Shown piece after piece: positions 35,025 to 43,941 of a DNA stretch of 64,000 nucleotides. The notes beneath the pieces are model-generated. The model was given only the letters and a program-made list of their open reading frames with translations, did not search any database and was not told where the DNA came from. Position numbers and translations under genes: made by a program. This stretch comes from UBA10329 sp964500205 (lineage in GTDB: Bacteria; Bacteroidota; Bacteroidia; UBA10329), in contig CAZCNS010000013.1 in the NCBI GenBank assembly GCA_964500205.1, positions 67,108-131,107 of the forward strand, read 5' to 3'. Position 1 is the first letter of the stretch, and each line of letters begins with the position of its first letter.

Positions 35025-36925
35025 TGGGCGAGGATGATGCGATGAGCGCTGGTGCTTCCATCGGACAGGGTGGCTGCCAAAATGTAGGTGCCCCGGCTCA
35101 GTTGTGTCACATCGACACCCGATGCTACTCCACGCTGGGTGTGTGCCGTTCGGCCCGCAAGGTCGGAGATGCGCACCTCCATGTTCTCTTCGCAGCCCGG
35201 CTGCCCACAGCGCAGGTAAATTCGGTCGCTCGTGGGATTGGGGAAAATGGTGATGCTTGGCATTTCCACCTGCTCACCCACCCCTATGGTCCAGTCGTAC
35301 GGACGGCCGAACACCGGGCGGAACATCACCGCGCCCGGGATGGCAGATTGGATCCAGCCCCCGCTCCCCAGGTTGTAGAACACACGGTGCGAAGCGTCAT
35401 GCTGTCTGTCCAGTCCCACCGAGAACTTCTGTCCTGAGACAGGCTGCTGCGACCATCCGATGAAGAATGTGCCTTCCACATCAATCAGCTCATCAAGAAA
35501 GAAATGGTTCATGAAATTGATACCCGTGCTGTAATCGAACGTGATGTCCTCCGACTCATAAATCATCTGTTCGGGAATGGAGTCGCCCGACCAGACGTAG
35601 AACCTCACAGGCTCTTCTGAGAGGTCTGCCCCCACCGGGTTGAAATAGTACTGGATGGCTCGAATAGTATCCCGAACCATAGCGTCATATCGGATGGCCA
35701 CAAGTCCAGGGAACTGGAGGTTTCCGAGGCCGTATCCCACCTCGGCTGTGCCGTCATCATAAGCGTAGTAGTTGTAAAATCGGAGCTTCTTCAGGATTAC
35801 GTTGTTTGCTGGCTCCGTGTCGTCTGTAGAGGAGATGTTCGTCTCTATGAAGAAATGACTCGAATCGAAAGACGTCTCATTGTCAATGGGCAATGAGAAA
35901 TCATCAAGGTCGTTGAAAAAGATCTCGCCCGGCAGACCGCAGTCGTTGCGATCGTTGTCGCAGACTGTGAGTGGCAGCACTTGAGCCGTGGATGGCGGAA
36001 AGTTGCCGATGGCATTGTCGGAACGGTCACTCACTCGGAAGTTGTAGGTGACAGGTGCAGTGGCATCGAGATTATTTCTCAGACGGAAGAAACGGTTGCC
36101 CGCCACATATCTTGCAGGGTCTGTCTTGAAATGCGTCCACGGAACTGTGAAATAATTCGTGAGTAGCGAGAGCGTTCCCCCCACCAGTGCGACATCCTGG
36201 TAGATCGTATCGGTGTACGTCCGCTGGTCATTCAGCGTAACGTAGTCAACATGCCAATGGTCGACAGCGCCTGCTCGTGCAGCATAATTGATGAACTGGA
36301 ATTGGAATCCCTTGTAGAGGAACTCCCCTCCTGAGACGGGTATCATGGCCCTTAGGAAAAGACTGTCCTGCAGCACGTAGCCGTTGGCCTGCCAAACCTG
36401 CTGCCAAGTCCCTGCCGTATCGAGGAATTCCAAAGAGAGGATGTCGTTGAAAGCGGGTGCCAGCCCGCGTCCCTGCGCCTGATAGTGGAAGCTGAGATAG
36501 ACGCTGTCCGTGGTGTTCGACAGGTCGATGGGGCGCGAGCACAGCGTGTCCGATGCCGTGGGGATGGTGAACCCCCAGCCATAGGACAGTCCTGCGCTGT
36601 CAAGCCCATCGAAGGTGGCCACGCCTACTGAGATGGGGTCTATTGCCATGTGGTCGTTCACATACACGCTGCGGCCGATCCATTTCTCCTGATTTGGGTA
36701 AAGGTCGAAGGGGAAATTCTCACGGGAGAAAGGTTCGGAGAAGTCATCGAAGAACGGCAGATTCAGCGTGTCGCCCGACCGGGACGCAGTCGTGCCTGCC
36801 CATTTCAAAGCCTCCGATGCCGCCCCCAAGTGTGGATTGTCTGAGAGCGGGAACAGCATTTCCTGTCCCTTCAGCGTAGAAGGCAGAGCGAACAGAATCA
36901 ATGTGACAAATTGCAGGATTCTCAT
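35021..36925 (-). CDS. T9SS-sorted secreted protein
   Basis: 634 residues with a signal peptide (ILQFVTLILFALPSTLKGQ). The large middle part has beta-sandwich-like segments (FFDDFSEPFS, SVYVNDHMA, VYLSFHYQAQGRG) typical of jelly-roll surface modules. The last ~75 residues are a type A T9SS sorting domain (ITIFPNPTSDRIYL ... GTYILAATL). It should pass the outer membrane by the PorSS/T9SS and be anchored to the surface. It sits between PASTA and RluD genes with a 5-nt gap and a 4-nt overlap, so all three are one operon. Confidence 0.9.
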   Translation of the reverse strand: MRILQFVTLILFALPSTLKGQEMLFPLSDNPHLGAASEALKWAGTTASRSGDTLNLPFFDDFSEPFSRENFPFDLYPNQEKWIGRSVYVNDHMAIDPISVGVATFDGLDSAGLSYGWGFTIPTASDTLCSRPIDLSNTTDSVYLSFHYQAQGRGLAPAFNDILSLEFLDTAGTWQQVWQANGYVLQDSLFLRAMIPVSGGEFLYKGFQFQFINYAARAGAVDHWHVDYVTLNDQRTYTDTIYQDVALVGGTLSLLTNYFTVPWTHFKTDPARYVAGNRFFRLRNNLDATAPVTYNFRVSDRSDNAIGNFPPSTAQVLPLTVCDNDRNDCGLPGEIFFNDLDDFSLPIDNETSFDSSHFFIETNISSTDDTEPANNVILKKLRFYNYYAYDDGTAEVGYGLGNLQFPGLVAIRYDAMVRDTIRAIQYYFNPVGADLSEEPVRFYVWSGDSIPEQMIYESEDITFDYSTGINFMNHFFLDELIDVEGTFFIGWSQQPVSGQKFSVGLDRQHDASHRVFYNLGSGGWIQSAIPGAVMFRPVFGRPYDWTIGVGEQVEMPSITIFPNPTSDRIYLRCGQPGCEENMEVRISDLAGRTAHTQRGVASGVDVTQLSRGTYILAATLSDGSTSAHRIILAQ

Positions 36926-36930
36926 TTCAC

Positions 36931-37797
36931 TCAGAATTCTTCCTCCTCTGTTTCAAAATCCGGGGAATCTGTGTCCAACTCCTCTTCCTGGCGCCAAGCG
37001 TTCAGATAAAGCTCGCGGTCGAAATCGATGGAAGTGGTGTCCTCGGTTACGAACAGGTCGATGCTGTTTCCACCACGGATGGTTCTCTTCAGGTCGAAGG
37101 CCGGAATCTGATGGTAAACGCGCAAAAGCGAGGAATCTGTTATCGGAGTGTCGATTACCAGCGCACCGAGGTTGAGCGATAGTGTTCGAAGCATGGCAAT
37201 AGCTGAATCCATTGACTGGTAAAGAAGATAGGGCATCGGCATTTCAATATCACTGAGACCGTCACCCAAAACAAGGTCAACTCTTGTCCCTTTGAAGATC
37301 AGGGCACCCGGTTTCACGGTGCGAGTACCGATTTCCTGATCGAGCACAGCGTTCCGAGCGATGTCCGGGCGGAACGAGATATCGCCCAGCTTCAGACCGA
37401 CCGTTTCGAGGATGGCCCTTGCCTGTCGGATAGAAAGGTTGCGCAGGTCGGGCATCTTCACCTGCTGCGGCATCAGGGCATTCACGGTGAGGTAGATCTT
37501 GCGCCCGCGCTTGGCCCCCGTACCAGGCAGAGGGTCTTGGTCGGCCACAGTCCCCTTGGGCACTTCATCGCTATAAATGGAGTCAATGATAAGAAACGGA
37601 AGCGGAACAGTGTCCATGAACGCCTCCAGCTCTGCGGTGGCAATGCCACGGAGGTCAGGCACTTCAATGACCGTGTCATGCTCAGTAAGGTACCCCATCC
37701 AGTAGTGAAGGCCCACCAGTGCACCGATGCCCAGTACAAGAGCGACTAACAGTTGCTTGATGAACAGGGTGCTGAAAACGAAGCGGATAAGACTCAT
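36931..37797 (-). CDS. PASTA-domain membrane protein
   Basis: 288 residues from the ATG at 37797. One membrane helix (LFIKQLLVALVLGIGALVGL) is followed by three PASTA modules, starting near EVPDLRGIATAELE, KMPDLRNLSIRQAR and MPMPYLLYQSMDSA. PASTA domains bind muropeptides or beta-lactam-like groups, so a role in the cell wall is likely. There is no kinase domain. The C-terminus is very acidic. Divergent from ddl, another cell wall gene. Confidence 0.92.
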   Translation of the reverse strand: MSLIRFVFSTLFIKQLLVALVLGIGALVGLHYWMGYLTEHDTVIEVPDLRGIATAELEAFMDTVPLPFLIIDSIYSDEVPKGTVADQDPLPGTGAKRGRKIYLTVNALMPQQVKMPDLRNLSIRQARAILETVGLKLGDISFRPDIARNAVLDQEIGTRTVKPGALIFKGTRVDLVLGDGLSDIEMPMPYLLYQSMDSAIAMLRTLSLNLGALVIDTPITDSSLLRVYHQIPAFDLKRTIRGGNSIDLFVTEDTTSIDFDRELYLNAWRQEEELDTDSPDFETEEEEF

Positions 37798-37817
37798 TGA
37801 GACCGAACGGGGTGGCG

Positions 37818-37825
37818 CAAAGATA
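37818..37825 (-). promoter_or_regulatory. -7 promoter box of the PASTA-T9SS-rluD operon
   Basis: TATCTTTG on the minus strand, exact TAnnTTTG, 20 nt before the ATG. Confidence 0.62.
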
Positions 37826-37918
37826 GCGCATACCATAGGCGATCCCGTCTGCGTAGAGTATGGTCGCCAATGCCTTGATCACGCTACATTCGCTGCCTGC
37901 AATCAAAAAAGGGTCTCC

Positions 37919-38899
37919 ATGAGGGTAGCCATAGTGTTCGGAGGATACAGCCCGGAATGGGTCATTTCCGAGAAAAGTGCCAACGTGGTGCTGAACCATC
38001 TGCGCTCTGAGGGCGTTGACTGCACCCTTATTCGCATCGCTCAGGATGCTTGGACGGCTTTTGTAGACCGAGTAGGTGAGTTTCCGGTGGATAAGAATGA
38101 CTTTTCCATCAGTGTGAATGGGGAGCATAGGCAGTTCGATGTCGTGTTCAACGCCATCCACGGCACCCCGGGAGAGGACGGTCGGCTGCAGGGATATTTT
38201 GACATGCTCCGTATTCCATACACCTCGCCCGGTGTGCTTGCCTCTGCCATCACGTTCAATAAGGCCTTGTGCAACGGTTATCTGAGGCAATACAGCGATG
38301 TCAACATTGCAAATTCCCTCGTTTTGCACAAAGACGATGCAGTGGCTACAGATACCATCATTGCCAAGGTGGGCCTTCCTTGCTTTGTGAAACCAAGCTG
38401 CGCAGGATCCAGTTTCGGCATCTCCAAAGTGAAATCTGTAACGGAACTTGTGCCTGCGATCGCGTTTGCCTTGACACACGATTCTGAGGTCATCATCGAG
38501 CAGTTTGTTAAAGGAACGGAGGTGTCCGTAGGGGTCTACAGACATAAGGGTAAGACAGTGGCGCTCGCAGGCACCGAGATCGAGACGGCCAATGAGTTTT
38601 TCGACTACCAGGCGAAATACGAGGGTGCAAGTCGAGAGATCACTCCGCCACGCGTGTCAGAGCAGGTGTCCGCTACGCTTCGACAGACCACTGTCCACGT
38701 GTTCGACCGCCTCGGACTGAAAGGGATGTCGCGTGTAGATTTCATCGTCAATGAACAGGGACAACCCTTTCTCATTGAGGTGAATACAGTACCGGGACTA
38801 TCGGAGGAGAGCATACTCCCACAGCAGGTGGTTCATGCCGGAATGACGCTCGGAGCGTTTTTCAGAATCCTGCTGGACGAGGCGATGACAGCAGAGTAG
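37919..38899 (+). CDS. ddl: D-alanine--D-alanine ligase
   Basis: 326 residues from the ATG at 37919. It joins two D-Ala for peptidoglycan precursors using ATP. ATP-grasp motifs: VFGGYSPEWVISEKSA at the N-terminus, FNAIHGTPGEDG, KPSCAGSSFGISKV, and the Mg site FLIEVNTVPGLSEESI. The longer open frame upstream crosses the divergent promoter and is not used. Confidence 0.96.
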   Translation: MRVAIVFGGYSPEWVISEKSANVVLNHLRSEGVDCTLIRIAQDAWTAFVDRVGEFPVDKNDFSISVNGEHRQFDVVFNAIHGTPGEDGRLQGYFDMLRIPYTSPGVLASAITFNKALCNGYLRQYSDVNIANSLVLHKDDAVATDTIIAKVGLPCFVKPSCAGSSFGISKVKSVTELVPAIAFALTHDSEVIIEQFVKGTEVSVGVYRHKGKTVALAGTEIETANEFFDYQAKYEGASREITPPRVSEQVSATLRQTTVHVFDRLGLKGMSRVDFIVNEQGQPFLIEVNTVPGLSEESILPQQVVHAGMTLGAFFRILLDEAMTAE

Positions 38900-38907
38900 T
38901 CGCTTCC

Positions 38908-39936
38908 TTATTCTTCGGAAGGTGCGTCATCACGAGATGGCGGTGTCCACAGGGCCGTGTCCATCAAGAGCTCACGGTCTGCTCCCGAGATGCTGAAATA
39001 CCCCTTTTTCGGTAACCTTACACTATAAGTTTTTCCGGATTTGTTTGTGAGATAGTTCTCTCTAAGCCAAGGGTTGAATATCTTCAATACCTTGTAAGAC
39101 GTGTTGTGTTCCGCAGCAAATTTGGCGAAATCCTCAACCGGGCCACTGATGGTTACCTCATACGTCTCTTCTGGTTGGTACAGATCTTTTTCCCTGAAAT
39201 GGAAACCATAGCGCGTAGGGTTTTCCAGAATAACCTTGGCTGCTATGATTCGGAACAGATAACGGTTGGTCTCTTGGTTGAGGATGAGGTCGTAGTAGTT
39301 GTCTGTGCCCTGCCGGCCCATTTGCTTGTTCATGCCGCCCATTCCCATGTTGTAGCCACCGGCAGCCATTTCCCAGCTTCCGAGTTTCCCAAATGCCTCA
39401 TTGAGATACTTACAGGCCGCCTCTGTGGACCTTTCGATGTGATAACGTTCGTCCACCTCATCGTTCACCTCCAGTCCAAACTGCTTGCCGGTCGCCTCCA
39501 GCAACTGCCAGAATCCCACCGCCTTAGAAGGTGAAACGGCCTGCGTCAGTCCGCTCTCGATCACTGCAAGGTATTTGAAATCGTCAGGGATGCCATTGGC
39601 CTTCAAAATCGGTTCGATCACAGGGAACCAGCGGTGTGCCCGCTTGTGCAGCAGCAAAGTGTTGGATTGCCAATAGGTGTTCACAAGAAGCTCCCTGTCA
39701 AGCCGTTCCCGAACATCCGTGTCGAAGAGTGGAACCGCGTTTCCGCAGAACGATACGCTTTCCGGCATCGGAATGCTGTAAATACGGTAGTCTTTGTTGA
39801 AACGCTCCTCGAATTCAAGGTCAGCATCATGTGGGCCAGATGCTGAAAAGGTGAACAGTAGCACTGTCCAGATGGAAAGGAAAACAACGGCCATCGCCAT
39901 TGGAAATCTGAATCGCTTCTGTCTCACATTCAACAT
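38908..39936 (-). CDS. Lytic transglycosylase (MltD-like)
   Basis: 342 residues from the ATG at 39936. A membrane helix or uncleaved signal (MAMAVVFLSIWTVLLFTFS) is followed by the SLT domain with catalytic E127 in AVIESGLTQAVSPSKAVGFWQL and the GGYNMG motif. A LysM-like module (EDFAKFAAEHNTSYKVLKIF) is near the C-terminus. It cleaves glycan strands with 1,6-anhydro product. The longer frame extending upstream runs through the M48 gene region and is rejected. Confidence 0.92.
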   Translation of the reverse strand: MLNVRQKRFRFPMAMAVVFLSIWTVLLFTFSASGPHDADLEFEERFNKDYRIYSIPMPESVSFCGNAVPLFDTDVRERLDRELLVNTYWQSNTLLLHKRAHRWFPVIEPILKANGIPDDFKYLAVIESGLTQAVSPSKAVGFWQLLEATGKQFGLEVNDEVDERYHIERSTEAACKYLNEAFGKLGSWEMAAGGYNMGMGGMNKQMGRQGTDNYYDLILNQETNRYLFRIIAAKVILENPTRYGFHFREKDLYQPEETYEVTISGPVEDFAKFAAEHNTSYKVLKIFNPWLRENYLTNKSGKTYSVRLPKKGYFSISGADRELLMDTALWTPPSRDDAPSEE

Positions 39937-39941
39937 GACGG

Positions 39942-39949
39942 CAAAGGTA
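39942..39949 (-). promoter_or_regulatory. -7 promoter box of the transglycosylase gene
   Basis: TACCTTTG on the minus strand, exact TAnnTTTG, only 5 nt before the ATG; suggests a leaderless message or use of the ATG 12 codons further in. Confidence 0.62.
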
Positions 39950-40026
39950 CGCAAGTGCTGCGAGTGCCTTTTGACCGTGGCTATTTCCCAGACTAAATTT
40001 GACCACACCTCAAACTCTGCACTAAA

Positions 40027-40830
40027 ATGAGAAAGTTGCTGATACTGTCTTTGGTGTTGCTTTTCGCAGCTTGCAGTTCCGTTCCCGTCACAGGCAGGCG
40101 GCAGATGAACCTGCTGCCCGAAAGCCAGCTCGTTGGCATGGCTATCACCAGTTATGGACAGTTCTTGTCGCAGAACCCTGCTCTGCCGGTCAATAACCCG
40201 CAGGCGGCCCAGGTTCGCGAGGTGGGCGACCGCATTGCCCGCGCTGCCACCAAATATCTCCGTGCCAAAGGGGCTGGCGACCGCGTGGCGGGCTTTAAGT
40301 GGGAATTCAATCTGGTCAATAGCAACGAGGTCAACGCGTGGGCCATGCCCGGAGGGAAGATTGTTTTTTATCAAGGTATTCTGCCCATCACCCAGAACAT
40401 TGACGGTCTGGCCGTGGTGATGGGACATGAGGTGGCCCATGCGATTGCGCGTCACGGAAATGAACGTATGAGCCAGGGACTTCTGGTGCAGGCTGGGGGT
40501 ATGGCTCTTGATGTTGCTCTCTCTCAAAGACCGCAGCTCACCCGGCAACTCTTTTCGCAAGCGTATGGCCTCGGTGCTACTGTAGGGGCTGTGTTGCCGT
40601 TCTCGCGTTTACATGAGAGCGAGGCGGACAAGCTGGGCCTTGTGTTCGCGGCCATTGCTGGTTACAACATTGACGAGGCCGCCACATTCTGGCAGCGCAT
40701 GTCGAGGGTCGGAGGGGGTGCCCGTCCGCCTGAGTTCCTCAGCACGCATCCCGACCCGCAGAATCGCGCCAAGGCCATCCGTGAATACCTGCCTACGGCC
40801 AAGGCGATCGGTCGGAAGTATGCGCTGTGA
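40027..40830 (+). CDS. M48-family zinc metalloprotease, lipoprotein
   Basis: 267 residues with a lipoprotein signal (LLFAAC, Cys 16). The zinc site is HEVAH (H134, H138), with the third ligand in HESEADKLG. Close to the LoiP/YggG/BepA-type outer-membrane proteases that clear misfolded envelope proteins. Family segments NAWAMPGGKIVFYQGIL and THPDPQNRAKAI are present. Single gene upstream of tRNA-Val. Confidence 0.94.
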   Translation: MRKLLILSLVLLFAACSSVPVTGRRQMNLLPESQLVGMAITSYGQFLSQNPALPVNNPQAAQVREVGDRIARAATKYLRAKGAGDRVAGFKWEFNLVNSNEVNAWAMPGGKIVFYQGILPITQNIDGLAVVMGHEVAHAIARHGNERMSQGLLVQAGGMALDVALSQRPQLTRQLFSQAYGLGATVGAVLPFSRLHESEADKLGLVFAAIAGYNIDEAATFWQRMSRVGGGARPPEFLSTHPDPQNRAKAIREYLPTAKAIGRKYAL

Positions 40831-40885
40831 TCGGATTCACGAAAAAAAAGTTTGCCCCCTTCTGCGGGCGCTGAATTTATGGTTG

Positions 40886-40893
40886 TACATTTG
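40886..40893 (+). promoter_or_regulatory. -7 promoter box of tRNA-Val
   Basis: TACATTTG, exact TAnnTTTG, 12 nt before the mature tRNA 5' end. It gives an internal calibration for promoter geometry in this genome. Confidence 0.7.
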
Positions 40894-40905
40894 CAGCCCC
40901 AAATC

Positions 40906-40980
40906 GGGCTCTTAGCTCAGCTGGTTCAGAGCACCTGCCTTACAAGCAGGGGGTCACTGGTTCGAACCCAGTAGGGCCCA
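40906..40980 (+). tRNA. tRNA-Val (anticodon TAC)
   Basis: 75 nt, full cloverleaf. The acceptor GGGCTCT pairs with AGGGCCC (one G-U), the D arm is GCTC...GAGC, and the anticodon stem CCTGC/GCAGG carries loop CTTACAA with anticodon TAC at 40941-40943. The T arm contains GGTTCGAACCC. The discriminator is A, and CCA is not encoded. A terminator follows 8 nt downstream. Confidence 0.97.
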
Positions 40981-40988
40981 CATTAATG

Positions 40989-41024
40989 AAAGGACTGCTT
41001 CGGAAACGTGGCAGTCCTTTTTTT
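40989..41024 (+). terminator. Terminator after tRNA-Val
   Basis: Perfect 10-bp arms AAAGGACTGC / GCAGTCCTTT with a 12-nt loop and T-run. Confidence 0.95.
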
Positions 41025-41137
41025 ATTGCGCGCATTTTCTTGTTGATGACCGATAATTAATTGATAATCAAAATTTAGTGGAGGTGAGTTGAGTGTAAAC
41101 GGACGTCTCGGTTGAAACGACAGTTTCTTTATTTCGG

Positions 41138-42439
41138 CTATACCACTTCCGCAACCACAAATGTGCTGCCCCCCACGAAGATGACATCCTCCGCGGATGC
41201 ATTGGCTTTGGCTGAAACGAGCGCATCATTCACCGACTCGAAGGGTTTTCCGTGCAACCCGAAAGCCATGGCTTTTTTGTGCATTTCTCCGGCAGAAAGC
41301 CCTCGGGGAATATCTGGCCTACAGTAATAATAGGTAGCGTTCTTCGGCAGCAATGCAAGAACAGGACCGTGATCCTTGTCACTCACCATGCCCCAGACAA
41401 TGTGGATTTTTCTTCCTTCTGAGATGGTGTTCAATTGCTGAAGAATGGGCGCGATGCCTTCTTTATTGTGGGCCGTGTCGCAGAGAATGAGCGGATTCTC
41501 ACTCAAGCATTGCCAGCGGCCCAGCAGCCCTGTTCGCGGCACCACCTCGCTCAGCCCGATGCTTAGGGCCTCGTCCGAGATCATGATTCCCTCTTTGCGC
41601 AATGCATCCACGGCACAAAGCACTGTGCGTACGTTATTGTGCTGATGAGGCCCTGCAAGTCCCGAAAGTGCTCTCACCGCTCCGTACGAGTGCACATCGC
41701 GGTAGGTGAGCGTGAGGGTCATGTCCTTGCCCAATTGCGTTTTGGAGTCATACAATTCCAGTTCATCGGATGCAAAGCGGATGGGAGCCTCCATTTCCGT
41801 GGCTTTCTGGAAGAACACTTTTATGGTCTCATCCTGCCGCTCCCCGATGACCACAGGAATGCCGTGTTTGATGATGCCCGCTTTCTCTCCTGCGATCTCG
41901 GGCAGCGTTTCGCCCAGAAATTGCTGATGGTCGTGGCCGATGTTGGTAATGACAGACAGCAGTGGGGTGATGATATTGGTGCTGTCCAACCGACCGCCCA
42001 TGCCTGTCTCTATAACCGCGATGTCCACCTGCTCCTCGCGGAAATGATGGAAGGCCATCGCCACGGTCATCTCAAAGAAGGAAGGCCGAATAAGGTCGAA
42101 ATGAGCGCGGTTCGTTTCTGTGAAATGAATGACAGCCTCCTCGCTTATCATTTCCCCGTTCACACGGATGCGCTCTCGGAAATCCTTGAGGTGGGGCGAG
42201 GTGTAAAGCCCCGTCTTGTAGCCTGCTGCCTGAAGAATGCTGGCGAGGAAATGGCTGGTGCTGCCCTTACCATTCGTGCCGGCCACATGGACGCTCCTGA
42301 ATTCATGGTGCGGATTGCCCAGCACCTCGCAGAGAGCGATGGTGTTACCGAGATCCTTCTTGAAGGCCGTTGCGCCCTGCCTTTGGAACATCGGCAGTTG
42401 GGCGAAGAGGTAATCGAGGGTCTGCTGGTAGCGGGACAT
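41138..42439 (-). CDS. folC: Folylpolyglutamate synthase / dihydrofolate synthase
   Basis: 433 residues. It adds glutamate to dihydropteroate and to folates. The Mur-ligase-type P-loop AGTNGKGST (about 53-61), SPHLKDFRERIRVNG, ETGMGGRLDSTN and TNIGHDHQQFLG are diagnostic. CDTAHNKEGI is in the C-terminal domain. It follows tonB on the same strand with a 92-nt gap that holds nothing notable; the ExbB-ExbD-TonB-FolC order is usual in Flavobacteriales. Confidence 0.95.
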   Translation of the reverse strand: MSRYQQTLDYLFAQLPMFQRQGATAFKKDLGNTIALCEVLGNPHHEFRSVHVAGTNGKGSTSHFLASILQAAGYKTGLYTSPHLKDFRERIRVNGEMISEEAVIHFTETNRAHFDLIRPSFFEMTVAMAFHHFREEQVDIAVIETGMGGRLDSTNIITPLLSVITNIGHDHQQFLGETLPEIAGEKAGIIKHGIPVVIGERQDETIKVFFQKATEMEAPIRFASDELELYDSKTQLGKDMTLTLTYRDVHSYGAVRALSGLAGPHQHNNVRTVLCAVDALRKEGIMISDEALSIGLSEVVPRTGLLGRWQCLSENPLILCDTAHNKEGIAPILQQLNTISEGRKIHIVWGMVSDKDHGPVLALLPKNATYYYCRPDIPRGLSAGEMHKKAMAFGLHGKPFESVNDALVSAKANASAEDVIFVGGSTFVVAEVV

Positions 42440-42531
42440 TAAGAGAGACAGATCGGCTTTTCAACAAATCAGGGGTTCAGCGGTGAAGGCCAGTCGGGAG
42501 TGATTTCGTCAGAATTAGAAGTTAGACCAAG

Positions 42532-43362
42532 CTATTCCAGCACGAATACAAAGGTCATCGTTCCTTTCTGTTGCACTTGGGCATCAGGGTTAGCGTTGAA
42601 CTTGGTGTCGAGTGCTGCCTCGCGAGCCAAACGGTAGAGGTGTGAACTGGTGGTGGTGCTGCCACGTGCGCCCGGAGTCGCTTGCACGACCTTGCCGTAC
42701 TTGTCCACAGTTATGTCCACCACCACTTTGCCTGTTTCCTGAGAATTGTCCACAACACGAGGTGGAGCTACCATTTTCCTACCTCCCAGATCAAATGAGA
42801 CCCCGCTGCCACTGCCGCCCTTGCCACCTTGGGGCACGTTGGGCACACCGTCCAGACTGCCTTGGTTTCCTCCTGGCTTCGTGTCACCTTCACCACCTCC
42901 CTTGCCTTCGCCCGCTTTGGCTTTGGCGAAAAGCTCCTCCATCCTCTTCTTCTGCTCTTCGCGCAGGCGTTGCTCCTCCTGCCTTTTGCGCTCCTCCTGA
43001 AGTTTGCGCTCGGTCTCAGCCTTCTCTTTCGCCTCCTTTTCTTTCTTGAAGGCGATCTCCTCCTCTGTCTCCTGTGTCACGACTTCCTCTTCGGCCACCA
43101 CAGGTGTGGTCTCTGATGGAGGGGATGGGGCAACTTCCTCCACAGGCACTTGAACCTCCTCGGTCGCTTTCATCGGCTCGCTCTCCACCTGTCCGAGGCC
43201 CGTCTCCGAAGTGCCGAAGTTGATGAGCATCCCCTCCTCAGGCGGTGGGACGATGTATTTCAGCCCGAAGAAGAAGAACAGCACCAGCAGCACGGCATGA
43301 ATGGTCAGCGAGACGATGAGTCCCCTGCGTTTGTCCTTGTCGTGGGTGAGTTGAATCTGCAT
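42532..43362 (-). CDS. TonB/TolA-like energy transducer
   Basis: 276 residues. One N-terminal membrane helix (GLIVSLTIHAVLLVLFFFFGL), then a Pro/Glu-rich stretch, then a Lys/Glu-rich helix (residues about 105-150, KEKAETERKLQEERKRQEEQ) like the TolA spacer, a Gly-rich linker, and a C-terminal TonB-like fold (GKVVVDITVDKYGKVV). It should carry the proton-motive force from ExbB/ExbD to outer-membrane receptors. Lies 128 nt after exbD, and that gap holds dispersed repeats. Confidence 0.9.
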   Translation of the reverse strand: MQIQLTHDKDKRRGLIVSLTIHAVLLVLFFFFGLKYIVPPPEEGMLINFGTSETGLGQVESEPMKATEEVQVPVEEVAPSPPSETTPVVAEEEVVTQETEEEIAFKKEKEAKEKAETERKLQEERKRQEEQRLREEQKKRMEELFAKAKAGEGKGGGEGDTKPGGNQGSLDGVPNVPQGGKGGSGSGVSFDLGGRKMVAPPRVVDNSQETGKVVVDITVDKYGKVVQATPGARGSTTTSSHLYRLAREAALDTKFNANPDAQVQQKGTMTFVFVLE

Positions 43363-43372
43363 TTTTCAAAAA

Positions 43373-43441
43373 AGGGTCGAGGGACCTGGGACAAGGGGCG
43401 GGGTAACGGGAATCGTCATTGCGAGCGAAGCGCACCAATCT
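43373..43441. repeat. Dispersed repeats between exbD and tonB
   Basis: Bases 43373-43403 are GGGAC-type heptamers like those at 7330 and 51397. Bases 43411-43441 read GTCATTGCGAGCGAAGCG, then a few bases and CAATCT. This is the core of a palindromic repeat well known in Rickettsia and many other genomes, where it ends in AGCAATC. Confidence 0.75.
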
Positions 43442-43490
43442 ATCTTGTCACTACCGTTTTCCATTTTCCTCATTCCCATTTTCTTCACCA

Positions 43491-43883
43491 TCACTCAGGC
43501 TTTGTTGCCAACACGATCTTGAACTGGTTGCGGTAGGCGATGTCCATGACCATGACCGCATGTTCGATGGGCACACCCCTTTCCACCCGCAGAACCACAA
43601 CCTTCTCTTCCGTGTCTGCAAGACGCTGTTTGAGGATTGATTCCACAAAAGCGGGCTCAATCGGGTCGCGATCGATATAGTGGTTGAGGTCCTTGTCTAT
43701 GCTTACCGATATGGTCTGTTTCTTCACGCTCTTGGCCTTGCTGCTGGGCAGAACGAGGTCGAGCGCATTGGTGGTGACCAGCGTGGAGGTGAGCATGAAG
43801 AAGATGAGCAGCAGGAAAACGATGTCTGTCATGGACGACATCGAGAAGTTCGGACTGACCTTATTCCTTGTGCGAAGTGCCAT
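43491..43883 (-). CDS. exbD: ExbD/TolR-family proton-channel subunit
   Basis: 130 residues with one membrane helix carrying the essential Asp (SMTDIVFLLLIFFMLTSTLV) and a periplasmic domain ending VLATKPE. Works with ExbB to energise TonB. Located 58 nt after exbB. Confidence 0.93.
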   Translation of the reverse strand: MALRTRNKVSPNFSMSSMTDIVFLLLIFFMLTSTLVTTNALDLVLPSSKAKSVKKQTISVSIDKDLNHYIDRDPIEPAFVESILKQRLADTEEKVVVLRVERGVPIEHAVMVMDIAYRNQFKIVLATKPE

Positions 43884-43941
43884 ATTGATTTGATGATTAG
43901 CTAATTAGCCAATTAGCGAATGAGGCTTTTGTTGGATGAAC

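Noticed and set aside
40906..41024. tRNA-Val as an integration site
   Set aside because: No partial copy of the tRNA 3' end and no integrase gene are found in the window; flanking genes are core genes.
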